From positions 153,092-217,091 of the forward strand of contig JAUGWO010000030.1 in NCBI GenBank assembly GCA_049724395.1: DNA of 64,000 nucleotides. Direction: 5' to 3'. Under the pieces are notes generated by a model. That model was given only the letters and a program-made list of their open reading frames with translations. It ran no database searches and had not been told where the DNA came from. Each line of letters begins with the position of its first letter. Position 1 is the first letter of the stretch. The DNA comes from Spongospora subterranea f. sp. subterranea. Its lineage: Eukaryota; Endomyxa: Phytomyxea; Phytomyxea; Plasmodiophorida. The position numbers and the translations under genes are program-made. Shown here one piece after another: positions 49,116 through 61,880 of the stretch.

Positions 49116-50869
49116 ATGAATATATTGCAATATGCAGAATGTTGATCCAGGCGACTGGATTAAATAAAGACCGGCAATATCATTATATGACGAAGGGATG
49201 GAGCAATGCCCTGTTGGGTCTGTCACTACTAATGATAACTCTGCTCATCTGGCTCGCTCTGCCAATTGCTGTATTACCGGCCAGGAAACTGGGCCCATAA
49301 TCTGATGAGGAATGGTGAAGATGCATTGTCCTAATCGTGATCAGTTTAGGAATGATGGTTGTGCTGACCTGATCCATAATTCAATTGATACCCAGACACA
49401 TTCGATTGTATTGAGATGGAAGTCGTTGATCTAGGAAGTGGCACTGGTTCTTCAAAATGTTTGTCTAGTTGATGAGATACAGTGTGCTAGAGCGATAATG
49501 ATAAGAAGACGTGATTGGGGATATTAGAGGTGTATGGGCCAATCATCACCTGTGTGTGTGTCGCCCTTGTACAATCATATATCGTGATCATCTTGATCGT
49601 TAACATTGCTCGATTATGGCCATCTCATGTACTCTAATTATTCAAATGATTATTGTGTTCATGTGATATGCTCAGCTTCATATGCAAAAGTAGACACCCT
49701 TGTTGGCGCTTGAGATCACCGTTTGGATTCTGCTTACTGATATTATTCAAAAGAATGTGGAATTCGTTAAGATATAGCGAGCGACAAGTAGTTCTGGGAG
49801 TCCTCATATCTCCTCTAACTCTATATGTAGTCGCCTCGTTCATCAGTTGTTCTAACTTCAGACGAGCAATTACCACACTGCCGACATGATGTCCAATGTA
49901 ATATCTCGTCGTGCTGTAAGATGTGTGTATTGACACACCCAATCAAACGACCAATCTTTAAACTGATGTCGAACCAATACCAGTTTCCACCTAAACACTT
50001 CATCAACAATATCTCTTGGGATTGCGGTCAGCAGTTCTGTTTTGTAATGTCCTGTAGGAATAGGATGAGGGTTTGGGCTCCCCTTTGACATTCAATACTC
50101 AATCGGTCGACTGTATTGACCTTTGTCGGCAGTTCAGTTCGCCCATCTCGGGAGAGGCACTGTCTGGATTAACAGAATATGCTCTAAATGGCCAAACAGA
50201 CGGTTTTATATGCAATCTTGATAATTTCTCGCTTGTCAATGGGATTTGGTACATAACCATGTTCGCAGCTATATTGAACGTAGCACAATACACAATCCTC
50301 AATCTGTTTATCCTGAACTTGCTCCCGGATGAAATGGTTTTGAACATCGGCTGTGCTTTGAACGTCGGTTCGAGCAATTGTTTCCTTTAAAAAAAATACT
50401 TTGATTGATCTTAGAATTGAAAAGCTTGATTTGTTTCAGTTGATCTTGTAGCAAAATGATTTCTATGTGCGGCCAATTATTCCGATTCTGTAGTCGACAG
50501 TTCCTTATGAGCACATCGGTCGTCGATGAGCTGTAGTAGTATATCAAACCCTCATGAATGATGTACACGACTTCAATTAGATTCCGTTGTCAGCTTGTCC
50601 ATTTTGATGATAATGTGCAGCAGAGTCTGTGGTGCTCTCCGTCCTCTAACGAGAACCTTATGTCCCTTATTCAGTAAATCATTCTTACACGCTCATAACA
50701 ACTCTTGTAAACCTGTGTTTACAGATCTTCACCAATACCACTGGCTTTACTTTCTAAACTCAGTACAAAACGTTTTACTGGTAATCAACCGCTCGGTAGG
50801 TTTCTACTGACGTTTGAGGCGAATGGTGAACAGTCGAGGCCACACTGATCCTGAAGTTGATGATCCTCA
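49116..50869. other. Spacer and probable element DNA, no gene seen
   Basis: No conserved frame in about 1.7 kb. Part of it probably belongs to the 5' region of the gypsy gag fossil that follows. Confidence 0.35.
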
Positions 50870-51387
50870 GTTGAAGAGCTCTACAAGCGGTACTTAAACT
50901 CTTACTCTCGGTCAACTTGCTATATCTGGCAGATCGCCAGTATATTTTCCTGTAGAATCCCCCAAACTCAGAAATTTTGATCCTCAATTAATTGCAAATT
51001 TCCTTAGACAACGATCCGCTTACGAGTAACTTGTTGCAGAAAGACGTCAGATACATGGCGAATCTATCACTGCTGTTTCATTCAAAAGCACAATTGATCC
51101 CATTCGCCTAAAAAACTTTGCAAAAGTTGAACTCGGAAAGTCGCTCCAAGAGGTGACCGATTCGGACATCACTACTCCTGAAAGCCACATCCGGGTCTGG
51201 AGACGTTGATATTGATCGACGAATACAGTTAGATGTCGTAATGGACATGCGACTAAAAGATCCACAAGATGGCATTATCGCTCTTTTCTCCAGGATGGAT
51301 GACCTGTTAGAAGACCTTGGGATCCTGATTTGTTCGTTGACGTTGAAAGGCATTGAAAGGAAAATCAACACTCAGAAAAAGTTGTGA
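50870..51387 (+). mobile_element. Ty3/gypsy-type gag fragment
   Basis: The + strand shows a retrotransposon capsid-like region (YFPVESPKLRNFDPQLIANF and a DDLLEDLG helix) of the kind seen in gypsy gag genes of fungi and oomycetes. It is short, broken in a few places and has no pol or LTR attached. Confidence 0.45.
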
Positions 51388-51813
51388 AACATGTAGTAGA
51401 ACAACGAACCTATCAAACGCAGAACGAAATCACAACAGGAAAGTTGAATAGGTGGGAGAGGAGAATGGGGAAAAGGATAATCGGGTATTTGAACCGTGGT
51501 GTATGACATATAGAACAGTTCATCTCATTCTCATAACTCTGAACTCATCCTTGTCCATGTCGAACGGCGCTACTATTGCGCCACATCCCATTCCTCCAAT
51601 GTGTGTCCTCAACTTGTTGATATTGCTGCTGCTGGCGACCAGACCGGCTCGATCTGTGACAACAGAACCTGGTCATGGTTGGGACCAACCGCTTGGCACA
51701 GCTCAGTCCAATGTCGCCACAACAATCGCCTCCTCGACTATATCGGTATGGATTGCGGAATGTCGCTCCAAAGAATTGCCAAGTTCTGAGAGCATTGGTC
51801 CTTGCAGGACACC

Positions 51814-53751
51814 ATGTCGTTGGATTTTTCCAATATCAATCGTCTCGACAAGTTTGGCGACAAGTTTGATGAACGTTCTTCGATGATTGTAGTCGTTCAG
51901 TTCATCTTCATATGGAAATTCGGCTTGTTAAGTGCGTTTTTAGGAATGGGAATCGAGACCGGGTTCGAAAATTGACGCGTCTCATATTAGTATTGAATCT
52001 CAACAGTTGATCCAAGAGCGCGAGAACCTCCATTGCCTGATCGATCTAAATCGAATTCCTATGGATTCGGATATTTTACCGTCAAAAGGCTCTCTCGAGA
52101 ATCTCGTACCCGATAACAGAAACGACCACCAGTTTGGTGACAGTTCTTCCAGAAACTTCGCAGTTCAGTTCAAGTCCAAATTGTGATTCGGTTTGCTAAT
52201 TAGTTCGTCTTAGGAGTGGAACCCGAGCACGAGTTCAAACCGTGATGCATCTCGTATCAGTATCGATGATCAACAGTCAATTGAAAGCATGGACGGCGAA
52301 AATTTCGACTGCCGCATCGAAAATACGATTAATTCGGAAACCCAGCCTGTTGACGTTCGTGAAAATTTTGTGCCAGTAAGGGATTGCCGAGGATCGTGAT
52401 CACCATTGACTGCTTATGGCGAACTAGGATGGATTTCCGGAGCAGACTCAAAAAATGGTTCGGTTTCGGGATGGGAAGTACTTGGTGGCATTGAGAATGC
52501 TCTGTCGGGTCCTAAACTGGGACCTGGATGAAGTCAAAGACTATAATAGCCTCTGTGTGTTTTTGGTCAGACCTCTGGTTCTTCGATCTGTCTGGGATTT
52601 AATGATCACAAACGGTATCGTCTGCTTAGGGAAAGGGAAAGAATCATGTAGAATTTCACGACAGTGTCGCCATGACGGAACACATGATGAAACTACTGTT
52701 TCGCGGCAAGTCATGGCGGGATACCGTTGATGTCGGACAAAACAATATCGATGTTCCAGAATTTAGGCTAATTGCCAAGGCAACCAGCACCCTGGAAAAA
52801 CTGATCCGAATTTCTGATTTTGTTTTGAAAATGGGGATTTTTTGCAGAAGACCGCTCTGCAGTAATAGTATTAAGTTGGGTGATTGTCTCAAGCGCAACT
52901 GTATCCCCGTCCTTCAATGTCTTGTGAAATGTTGTGGCAAAGACCTGATCCTGTTCCAGACACGTTGGGGAACGCGTTTTCTGCACAAGAATTTTGGAAC
53001 GGATTGCTGCCCCGGTCCAGGATCAAATCATCTCACCTGCGGTTACCACAGGATGGAAATCGTTAAAAACCCTGTCAACAGGTTTTCATTCGCCTTTTTT
53101 AAAAACACTAACAAAAACTCCGGTTCATTGGATCTCAAAGCTCTTGTTGGTGCTGTGCAAAAGTCAACAACCTCTGAAGAAAAACTCATTCTATGTCGTG
53201 AATTCAACGAGATATACCAATCAAGTGGCTCCAATGCTCGGAATCGTTGCAGCTCATTTTATAGCAAGTGTCAGAAACCCATCTGGGGGTGCTTTATCCA
53301 TCATTGTGGCCAAGATATAAATGAATGGATTCGAAAATGGGGCGCTCTGTTCGAGCATGCGGAATTCGGCTCTCGGAAATGTCATGGCTTGGCGTCCCTT
53401 CGTTGCGGGTCGATCGAGCCACCATTTGATCTACCAGCAAGACATGAGCTTCGTAAATCAACCCGAGACCTTCTCCCAGCGCTTTCCAAAATTCTCCAAG
53501 AGTATGATCAATTCCTGATTCTGAAGACAGCATCAATGAGATCGCCTCATTCAAGTTTGAACACTTTTATCAAGAAATGTCGTCCTGTCAACAATTGTTT
53601 ACATCGCCATTGCGCTGGAAGTGTTGAGGAATTTGTTCGGAGATGGGGACAAATAATACACTACACCAAGTTCAGTCGCGATTGCTGTCCTGGAACAGGC
53701 AAACAGGAATCTGATGTCTGTCGATATGATTCTCTGTCATCCCAAGGTTAG
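51814..53751 (+). CDS. Unrecognised 576-residue protein with three cysteine-rich modules
   Basis: Five exons fit: 51814-51891, 51944-52162, 52214-52375, 52428-52577 and 52630-53751. Introns are 52, 51, 52 and 52 nt, every one in phase 0, and every internal exon divides by three (1731 nt in all). Exons 2 and 3 are related: both open with an EW dipeptide and share a D-A-S-x-I-S-I-x-x-Q-Q stretch. Exon 5 carries three modules of about 90-110 residues. Each has the core C-x-x-(P/V)-x-x-x-C-(L/F)-x-x-x-C, then about ten residues, a W-G pair, then F-x-x-x-C-C or F-x-x-x-K-C. Examples are IPVLQCLVKCCGKD, KPIWGCFIHHCGQD and RPVNNCLHRHCAGS. No signal peptide is seen. I know no family with this module; the exon-4 region is also unfamiliar. 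Confidence 0.6.
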
Positions 53752-54746
53752 ATAATGGGTTTACTCTCCCTCTCCAATGCGCGTCAAATGTTTTGACACA
53801 AACCCAATTAGTGAATAAAATGGGAAGACGCATCACAATAAATCGACTTGTGGACTTGGGACAGAACCGCTTTGTCGGAATAATGATAATGGGTTATGAA
53901 ATACGGATTGTGATATGTTATATATTCAGCCAATAATCACAATAGAATCGAATGTTGTAAATTGACGATAACGGTTGAGAGAGTCTGTTGCCATATTTCA
54001 CCTGATAGGCAACGGTCAAGGTGATATTTATCGCCGACCATGACACTATTTCATGAAATGTGGACCGTCATCTCCATTGGATGCGATTTGGTCACCCAAC
54101 CTTCCGCCGCCTTTAAATGCCAACCTTTCCTCAAATATTATCTAACCCTGTGTCGCTGAAATACGCTCCAAAATTCAACGAACTTACATCGCCAGGTCTC
54201 TTTGGTTCGTTCTGGTAATGATGCACAAGCAGATTAGCGACGTGCAATTGTCACAATCCAGATTGGTGATTAACTTCTATAACCCGTTGAATGTCGTGTT
54301 ATAGACGAAGAATTAGGTGATATGGCGAGGTCCTGCGACAGGGCCATTGAAACCATCACGAATTGCAACGTCAAATGAACCTATATTTGTAAAAACGTGG
54401 TTTTCGAGTCCAAACGCAAAGTGTTGGCTTGTTCGTTGACGAAAAGACAACCTCGATACATAAAAAATCAGCTGTTTTTTTTAACCGACATGACTGGCTG
54501 AATGGTGTTCCATAAGGGACTGCTCCCTGTGTCCCGATGGTGTTTGCGGTTTTAGTGAATCGGGTGATATCAACATCACACTACCATTGAGTCGGTGATG
54601 ACACATCACCAAGGTATAGCCAAGGTCCTTATCGCGAACTTGTGAATTTGTGCCCGGATGACCAGCGATCGTCGGATGGTCCTAGAGTAAATATGGGAAC
54701 TACAGACTTAACTCGTACCGAGTTGACCAAATTGCTTGGTTGGCGA
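53752..54746. other. Element DNA, no gene seen
   Basis: No reading frame is conserved. The stretch about 54540-54720 resembles about 60725-60890, so it belongs to a dispersed repeat. Confidence 0.4.
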
Positions 54747-55891
54747 TCAAGGGATCAGGTCAGGTCGTCTTGATAGAGAGTCTGGCGTTTGTGAGAGTGA
54801 TCCAGAGCGGTGGCGGATGACGAATCCATCGTGCTTGACGCCTATTGTAAATTTTTGACGACATAAACCAGAGTAGGTTCCTGTGGTCGCTAAATATGGT
54901 GATGGGGTGACGTGCGCCACTACAAAAATGTCTCCATTGTTCGAACAACGATCGCCTAGCAACTCCTTATCATAAATCTGGTATTTAACTCGGTTTTGCT
55001 GAACTTTCTGGAGAAAAAAGCCACTGGTCGATCCCCTTCTGAGTGAGTTTGGGATAGTATAGCACCTATTGCAAAATCTGACGCGTCTGCTTCTACGATT
55101 ATTGGTAATGAAGGGTCGAAGTTTGCCAAAACAAATGCGGATGAAAACGCATGTTTCAAAGACGAAGACGCCTTCTGTGTCTGCGTAGTCCATTCAAATT
55201 TGTACGCCTTGTCGACATAACGCGTGTAGTCGTAGAATTTTTTTGAGAAAGTTTCTGTAAAAATTGGCAAACCCTAAAGAACGATTGAACTTGCTTGATG
55301 ATCGAAGTACTGGCCATGCAAGTACTGCAGCGACTCTATCGGTATCCATTTCCAAGAAATCATGAGATAGTACAATGTATCCGAGGAAGTGGATTCGTTG
55401 TTGAAAGAATTGACATTTTTCAAGTTTGGCAAAGAGTCGGTGTCTCCTTTTAAACACTAAACAGAAGGCTGATATGCTTGGCGTGTTGCGCTTTGCTTTC
55501 CGAATATATAATAATATCGTCGAGGTATGTGCTTACAATTTCACCAATGAAGTCAGCAAATACATCATCGATGAAGCTTTGGAAGACAGCTGGGGCGTTA
55601 ATAATCCCAAAAGGCATGACCAGGTATTCGTATAATCCATATTCGGTGCAAAATGCCGTTTTCCATTCATCCCCGTCTTTGATTCTTACTAAGTTATAAG
55701 CGTCTCGTAAGCCGATTTGGAGATGTACTTCCCTCGGGTAGTTGGTGCAAGATGATATCGATTCGAGGAAGAAAATACCGATTTTTTGTGGTCATGGCAT
55801 TGAGGCGTCGATAGTCCACACATAGTCTTAGAGTCTTATCCTTTTTTGATGTAAACTGTTTAACAAGATAATCACCATTTCCGACTTTCAA
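54747..55891 (-). mobile_element. Ty3/gypsy pol remnant (reverse transcriptase and RNase H)
   Basis: On the - strand, in order, are reverse transcriptase ([12 protein letters not shown]), the connection region (FLGYIV) and RNase H (EADASDFAIGAILSQT, KRPVAFFSRK-like). It is a broken fossil with about half a dozen breaks. Integrase and LTRs were not found next to it. Confidence 0.8.
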
Positions 55892-56156
55892 AGGTGGCCA
55901 AAATCAGGGTCAGATTGTGATTTTTTTATTATATTTCAGAGGCAATTTTTCAAAAATCTATTGCTCATAGATCAAGTTGAATTCGAAAATAGCGTGTTTT
56001 TTATTGTGTTTATGTCGTTGAACATATGAAATGCTATTCAAGGTCTAACGATCGCTGGTTTTCTAGCAATGATTATAAACTCCATTGTCCTCGTGTTTGG
56101 CCAGATAATTTCTAAATTTATCTTGATCTAGCGAACGATGATCTTGACCATATGCT

Positions 56157-57545
56157 TTAAAGACCTTTAGCAATTTTGGAGAGCGATGATAAGTTTGTGT
56201 CCAACCTCTTCAACGGCATCTTCAAGCCACGAAAATATGTTCTTTCGGTCAATTTATATTTTCCACCAGGCCCCGGATCACATCGTATTTTCCATGAGAC
56301 ATATCTTCTTTTGAGAGCCTGTTTAGACGGCTTGTCTGCTATTAAATCACAGATCTGAAGTAAACTTGTACAGCCAGGCGGAATGGCTCCTGAAGTGATA
56401 TCGAGCTCAGCAGCCATTGCTTGTAACTTGCTCGTAAAATTGGTTTGTTGCTGCATCCCAGATCAACCCTAGTTTGTTCGCCTTGATAGCAAGAGCGTAG
56501 CCATTGAAGATACCGACAACATCCCTGATTATCCACTCAATGTTCTGGGATGACAAGTGACCCTGCTGGTTCCATCCCAATGAGAATATCGCCTAGACAG
56601 TGTACCATGACGAGTTCCGGTCATGACGATATACGGCACCATCATTCGTCACTCAACACATATCGCATTCGACCATTACAGCACATCCTTGTTTAGCGTC
56701 CTCTCCTCGAGTCGATCCAACTCGAGCCATGTTAGTCGGTGCGATCAGATGCGATTCCATTGGATAATATTGTAAAAACATCTCATCCGCATTGATCAAT
56801 CGCGTCACTTTAGCTGATGACGTTGTTTGACGAATGAGCGCGGTAGACTCAATACAAACGTGAAGCCAGTTAACCGGAACCGTTTAAGATAATTAATTCT
56901 TTTCGGATCGAGAATTGATGTCGCGACAGCACTCTGGTGAGCCACTGCGACAACACTGGGGTGATATTACCAGAGAGAATCCCCATCTTCACCACAAATT
57001 GGGTCCGGATATCCTCTGACTCATTGCCGAAGTGGAATATCAGAAGATCATACGCTGTTGATCGGCTTAGTGGGTTGCCGGTCTCGGCCCCATCGCTCCC
57101 GACATGCTCGATGATATTTCCTGTTCTTGATATTTCACCTTCCTTCCTGACCCAACAATTTTTGTAATCTTTCGAAGATAGATAATTTATTCAGAAATAG
57201 TTGCCACCTTCTTATGCTTATGACGGCTCCCAGACGAGACTGCTCAAACATACACTTTGTCTGAATTCTTAACAGGGTATTTGGAGTCAACACGATTTTT
57301 TGCTGGATGGATTAACAGAATTGTAGCTGTCTCGATACGATTCAGGAACAGATGATAACACGACAAAGTGAACTCCTCAACGTAACGGAACCCTTTTCGT
57401 GATAGAGTTTCTGGTAAATCCATTTATTGAACGTATTGATATTGATCCCGGAAATTGAGCATGTTAGCTCCATATTCAAATTGCCAAGCGGTTCATGAAA
57501 TAGAAAAAAAATGCTTTCGATCGCATTTCCCACGTCATTGTTCAA
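56157..57545 (-). pseudogene. Pogo-like (DDE_1) DNA transposase, decayed
   Basis: The 3' part shows the end of a DDE_1 transposase: GLIWDAATNQ, then AIPPGCTSLLQICDLIADKP and LKRRYVSWKI. These match the LIWD...IPGG-TSLLQPLDV-NKPFK...Y--W series of pogo, Tigger and Jerky proteins. Upstream on the same strand lie an HTH-like segment (CSISGININTFNKWIYQKL, near 57450) and a second helical segment (LLIFHFGNESEDIRTQF, near 57000), in the order of an N-terminal DNA-binding domain. The frame is interrupted by stop codons and shifts at least four times, and the first catalytic aspartates are not recognisable. No terminal inverted repeats were identified. Confidence 0.6.
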
Positions 57546-58240
57546 TAAAAACCAGCCGTCTGCTGAACGAACGCATCGAATTGCTGATCAGTTTTTAACA
57601 GTTCTTTCATCAGCCGGCGATGCAACTGACCCTGGAATGCTTTAATTACGATTTCACGAGGTATGCTGGATTGTGAAGGCATTGAACTCGTGGACATCAC
57701 AGGCACACTCCGCTTTAGACTGCGATCGATATCGAGTGTTATGAAGGGTTAGAGTGAACCACTACCTTGGAGGGATGCACAGAGGAGTCTTCGCCTCTGA
57801 TACTCCCACCAAATCGAGACATTTCACTGACAACAAAATTTCTTTCCAATAGGGGGAATCGGGTTTTACCTATTGAGACACTTGTTGCTTTACATAACCG
57901 TCAAAAGTTATGTAAAACACTGGATTCGAACACAGCTGATTTATCAGCGATTGAACACACCGATTTATTGTCATTTCATGTAAATTTATTGGAGATTGGA
58001 TGTTTTTATATGGTGGCAATGGTCTATCCATAGGAATAAGGAAGAGTTTACTGATATGAACTGGAAAATGTACAATTTTCGGAGAAAAGAAAAGCCAATG
58101 TACTGGAAAAAGCAAAGAACAGGAGGACATAACACCGAATAACATAGGCAAAAGAGCATCAGGCGATAACGTATCAACCAGCGGAAATGTCAGAGGAAGA
58201 TCGCCTGACATTCGAGTCCATGAACGCGGGAGCCACAGAA
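57546..58240. other. Spacer, no gene seen
   Basis: Between the pogo-like remnant and the LTR side of the chromovirus. No conserved frame. Confidence 0.35.
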
Positions 58241-61200
58241 AGGATTCGTCTTTCGCGGAACACATTTATTTGCGACTTGGCAGCAGTGCGATACAGACCT
58301 ATGCAGTGTCCGGCTGACTATTAGGTTGGCAATAGTAAACAGAACTGCTTTTATTCGGTAGCTTAAGTAGGTTCGTAAGTGCATTGGGGCTGCAGTTCTG
58401 TACATTCCCCCTGTCTAAAATGGTTAGTTCAGGTTGCTGCGGCAGGATATGGATAGTGGGTCTGTCCGGGCCTGTAAAAATTTTTTCAGAAGAACGGGAA
58501 CATCATCTTTCAGGTTTTCGAACGGCTCCCATGTTGTATCCTGGGCTTCAAATCCACTCCACACAACTTGCACCTCGATGTCACCAGTGTTGTTGTTGCG
58601 GCGAATGTCTCGCAAATCTTCAACTACATAACCTTGTCCGTCATGAGCTACTTGGTTGTACAGCTCTTCAGTTACGTTAAGGCTGGAATCGTCGTAAAGT
58701 TTCAGTCTTACCGCATGCACATTTTCAATGGCTTTTGTAATTAAGTCCTGAACTTGGTAAACATGATCATTTCCTACGATTTGTGAAGGTCCCTGCCACG
58801 CTCCGCGAAGTTTATGCTGGGTGTTTCGATGAAGATTCGACGCAACTAGCACGTAATCGCCAATACAAAAATTCATAGGAATAACTTGCCGGCGTTTGGA
58901 ATGTGTCCTGTGTGACTGTTGACGCTGAATCGTTACGTTTGATTCGACGTTTCGATGAATACGATCGCATGCGTCCCTCAGCTCGCATGTCATTTCGTTG
59001 ATTCAGCTTCTGGGGTTAACGAAACCTCAGCAATCTTATCTAATCGTTCAATAAAAATAGTTGAGATTAAGGTAGATGGTTGTAGGCCAGTCATAATCGT
59101 AACAGGGGCATAGCCGATATGGGAGCGAACCCGGTGATTCAATGCCATATTGACCAATGGTAGGAGACAGGGTCAATCATGAAACGATAATCGGAACTCG
59201 GAGATAAGGGCGCGTAGAACAAATAGGAGCAGCCTGTTGACAACTTCTACTGATCCGTTTGCCCAAGGAGTATAAGCTGTCGTGAAATGATGGCTAATGT
59301 GAAGTCTTCAGCATAGATCGGACACCACTTGGTTCTTAAAGTGTGTGCCTTGGTCTGATACATGGGTAAAGACGATTCCGAATCTCTTGAATCAATCTAT
59401 GAGTCCATGAACTGTAACGTAATGATCGGCTGATTCGCAGGGGATCAATTCAATAAATTGACTTAGATCGTCTTTTAACACCAGGACGTACTCGAAAGAA
59501 TGTGGGTGGTTTTTCGGTACTTTTCCTATAAATAAAAATTCGTAGTGGATGACCTGGTTGGGTCTGGATGCATGGATTTTGCATGGCCAAAGGGCCTTGG
59601 AACAACTTTTCCACGGAGACGAACACAATGGATACAGCGTTCAACTACGCTGGAAACGAATTCCTTCATGTTTTTCCACCAAAAAAATGATTCGATAGAT
59701 TTGGGTGTTGGTTCTTTAGCTTGATGACCTGATAGGCCGCTGTGTGCAATTATGGAAATTCGGAGACGAAGAGTGGAACCTGAATTGGTTGGGATCCACA
59801 ACTTTCCTTCAGCGGTTTTCCATATCTGGTGGCTACCATCCCACAGCAGTGATTGATTATCGATCGAGATGTTAGGTAGGTGTTGAGCATCAGAATGAGA
59901 CAGATACGTTGCTTGAACTGTAGCAATTTCATGCAAAGATGGCCAGATGAAAATTCTTCGAAATGGGTTGAATGAGGATTGGGGCCTTGAATGCTTTAAG
60001 TTGAGCATCAATAGATATTTTTGACTTTCCCCATCGAGTAAAAAGATCTGCCCAAACATTCTCGTTTCCTTCAACATGTTCAATGATGTAAGGAATGTTT
60101 GCGAGTTGGAGTTGCCATCGCTCAAGTCGGTCCGCAGTATGCCGCGCGACATTGGTGCAGCGCTTCATTGGGTTGAATATACATACATTAAATTCCGATG
60201 ATCCGTATGAATTCGGACCGGGTTCGATCCTATCAAGAAATGACGAAGGCGGAATATACCTTCGATAAAAGGATACGCTTCTTTTTCTATGATAGCCCAT
60301 CTGAGGCTATTAGCGCGAAAAGTGCCAGAAAGACATGCTAGCAATTCGTGTCGTTGTTCGGTGAGCGGTAGACTTAATTCTTCAGGAGGAATCTGTGTCA
60401 GGACAGCCGACCAAAAATCTTGAGAAGCATCGGGAAATAAGCATGTTAACCAGTCGCTTTTCGGATGAGCAAGCCTCGTAAGAGCAGCTTGGTTCTGGTC
60501 TGTCCCGGTTGGTGGCAGGTTAGGACCAAGTCAGTGTGAGACTCGAGTTCGAAAAACCCCGTGGGCAGGGATTTTGGGGAATACCCTAAGGTTGGCCAGC
60601 TAATACGGAAGTAGAGCGCAGGTTGTTGAGCATGCGAGGAACGAACCTCTTGAAAAATAGACAGCTGATTTGTATTGATGCGACTTGGGTTCAAGGCATT
60701 GTGGTGTTCCGTACAGGGAATTTCCCTCGTGTCCAACAGGTTAGGGGGTTTTAGTGAGTCGGGTCATGGGATCAACCTCACACTATCACAATGTCGGTCA
60801 GACTGCAGAACATTCAGCGAAGGTTCTAGCGAATGAGCTTTAACACCAAGTTCGCCTTGGCCCTCTTGTAGATATGGGTACTACAAACCTGCACCAAAAT
60901 GCCGAACACAATCACAAAAAAAAAAGCCTCGTAAGACCAGCAACACATTCCTTTATCATTTTGAAAGATTCTTGGTGTGGTGCATTCCATTCAATATCTG
61001 CTAATCGGATACGTCGAAGCACGGTTTTCTTACAGCTTTGCACCGTTCGTGTAGTTGTCAGGAGGAGATCTTGGAGAGGATGTGTTAGTTCATTGAAATT
61101 AGGATACTCTTCCGAATCCAGTTTAGGGCACAAACGAATTGTTGTAGGTCATCGCCATGAATTGGGGGCTGCATGTCCAAAAGAGCTTGAATAAAAGAAT

Positions 61201-61880
61201 TGTCATATGTGACCCTTCAGGCGAAATGTTATGACCAGCCCATTTGACTGTTTCGGCATAAAGATTGCATCGTACATTTGATACCTCTTTTCGCCATTTC
61301 GAGAAAGACTTTGCTGAGCACAATCATATGTGTCATTGGAGAATTCTTGTTTGCATATGCTAGTACATCGTCAAGCCATAAGAGAGCGCATTTGTACAAT
61401 AAATCACCCAAAACTTGTTGCATCCCTGATTGAAATGTTGCAACTGAGTCAATGATTCCTTGAATTACGCGACGCGGGTGAATACTGCTTCGTGCGTCAT
61501 GAAAGAACACATTTTTTGGGAGTTTAAGTGCAATGGGAACTGCCAATAGCCTTTGAAACAATCTAATAAGATATACGATGTAGCATCACGAAGATAACCT
61601 AGAATGATGTCTATATGAGGCATGGGCCAGATAATAGGCTCGATCTGCTTGTTGATTTTTCACAGTGTCGACTGTCATCCTATAACCTCTTTTGTCCGGT
61701 TTTGGAATAACTAGGGCGGCGGAAGCGTCTCGACTCTGTGGGTTTCTGTAGATATAATTATTCTTTTCAAGTGCATTTGTATGCGCATGCATGAATTCTT
61801 GGTATGGAATTGTTAGGAATATTCCATATATTCCTAACTCGCGCAGTTCAGACGCAGTTTTCGGACAAGAATTGACCAAT
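58241..61880 (-). mobile_element. Ty3/gypsy chromovirus pol with 3' LTR start
   Basis: On the - strand from 61880 down lie reverse transcriptase, connection, RNase H (60300-59929), integrase zinc region (59930-59530) and an integrase tail ending in a chromodomain. The chromodomain (58993-58424) has VVEDLRDIRRNNN and VVWSGFEAQDTTWEPFENL. A purine-rich tract (agacaggggg) and a TG at about 58405 mark the probable start of the 3' LTR, with an aataaa signal about 55 bp inside it. About 60350-60900 is foreign sequence inserted between connection and RNase H. The 5' part and gag are missing. It is broken, with many breaks. Chromodomains target integration to marked heterochromatin. Confidence 0.85.
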
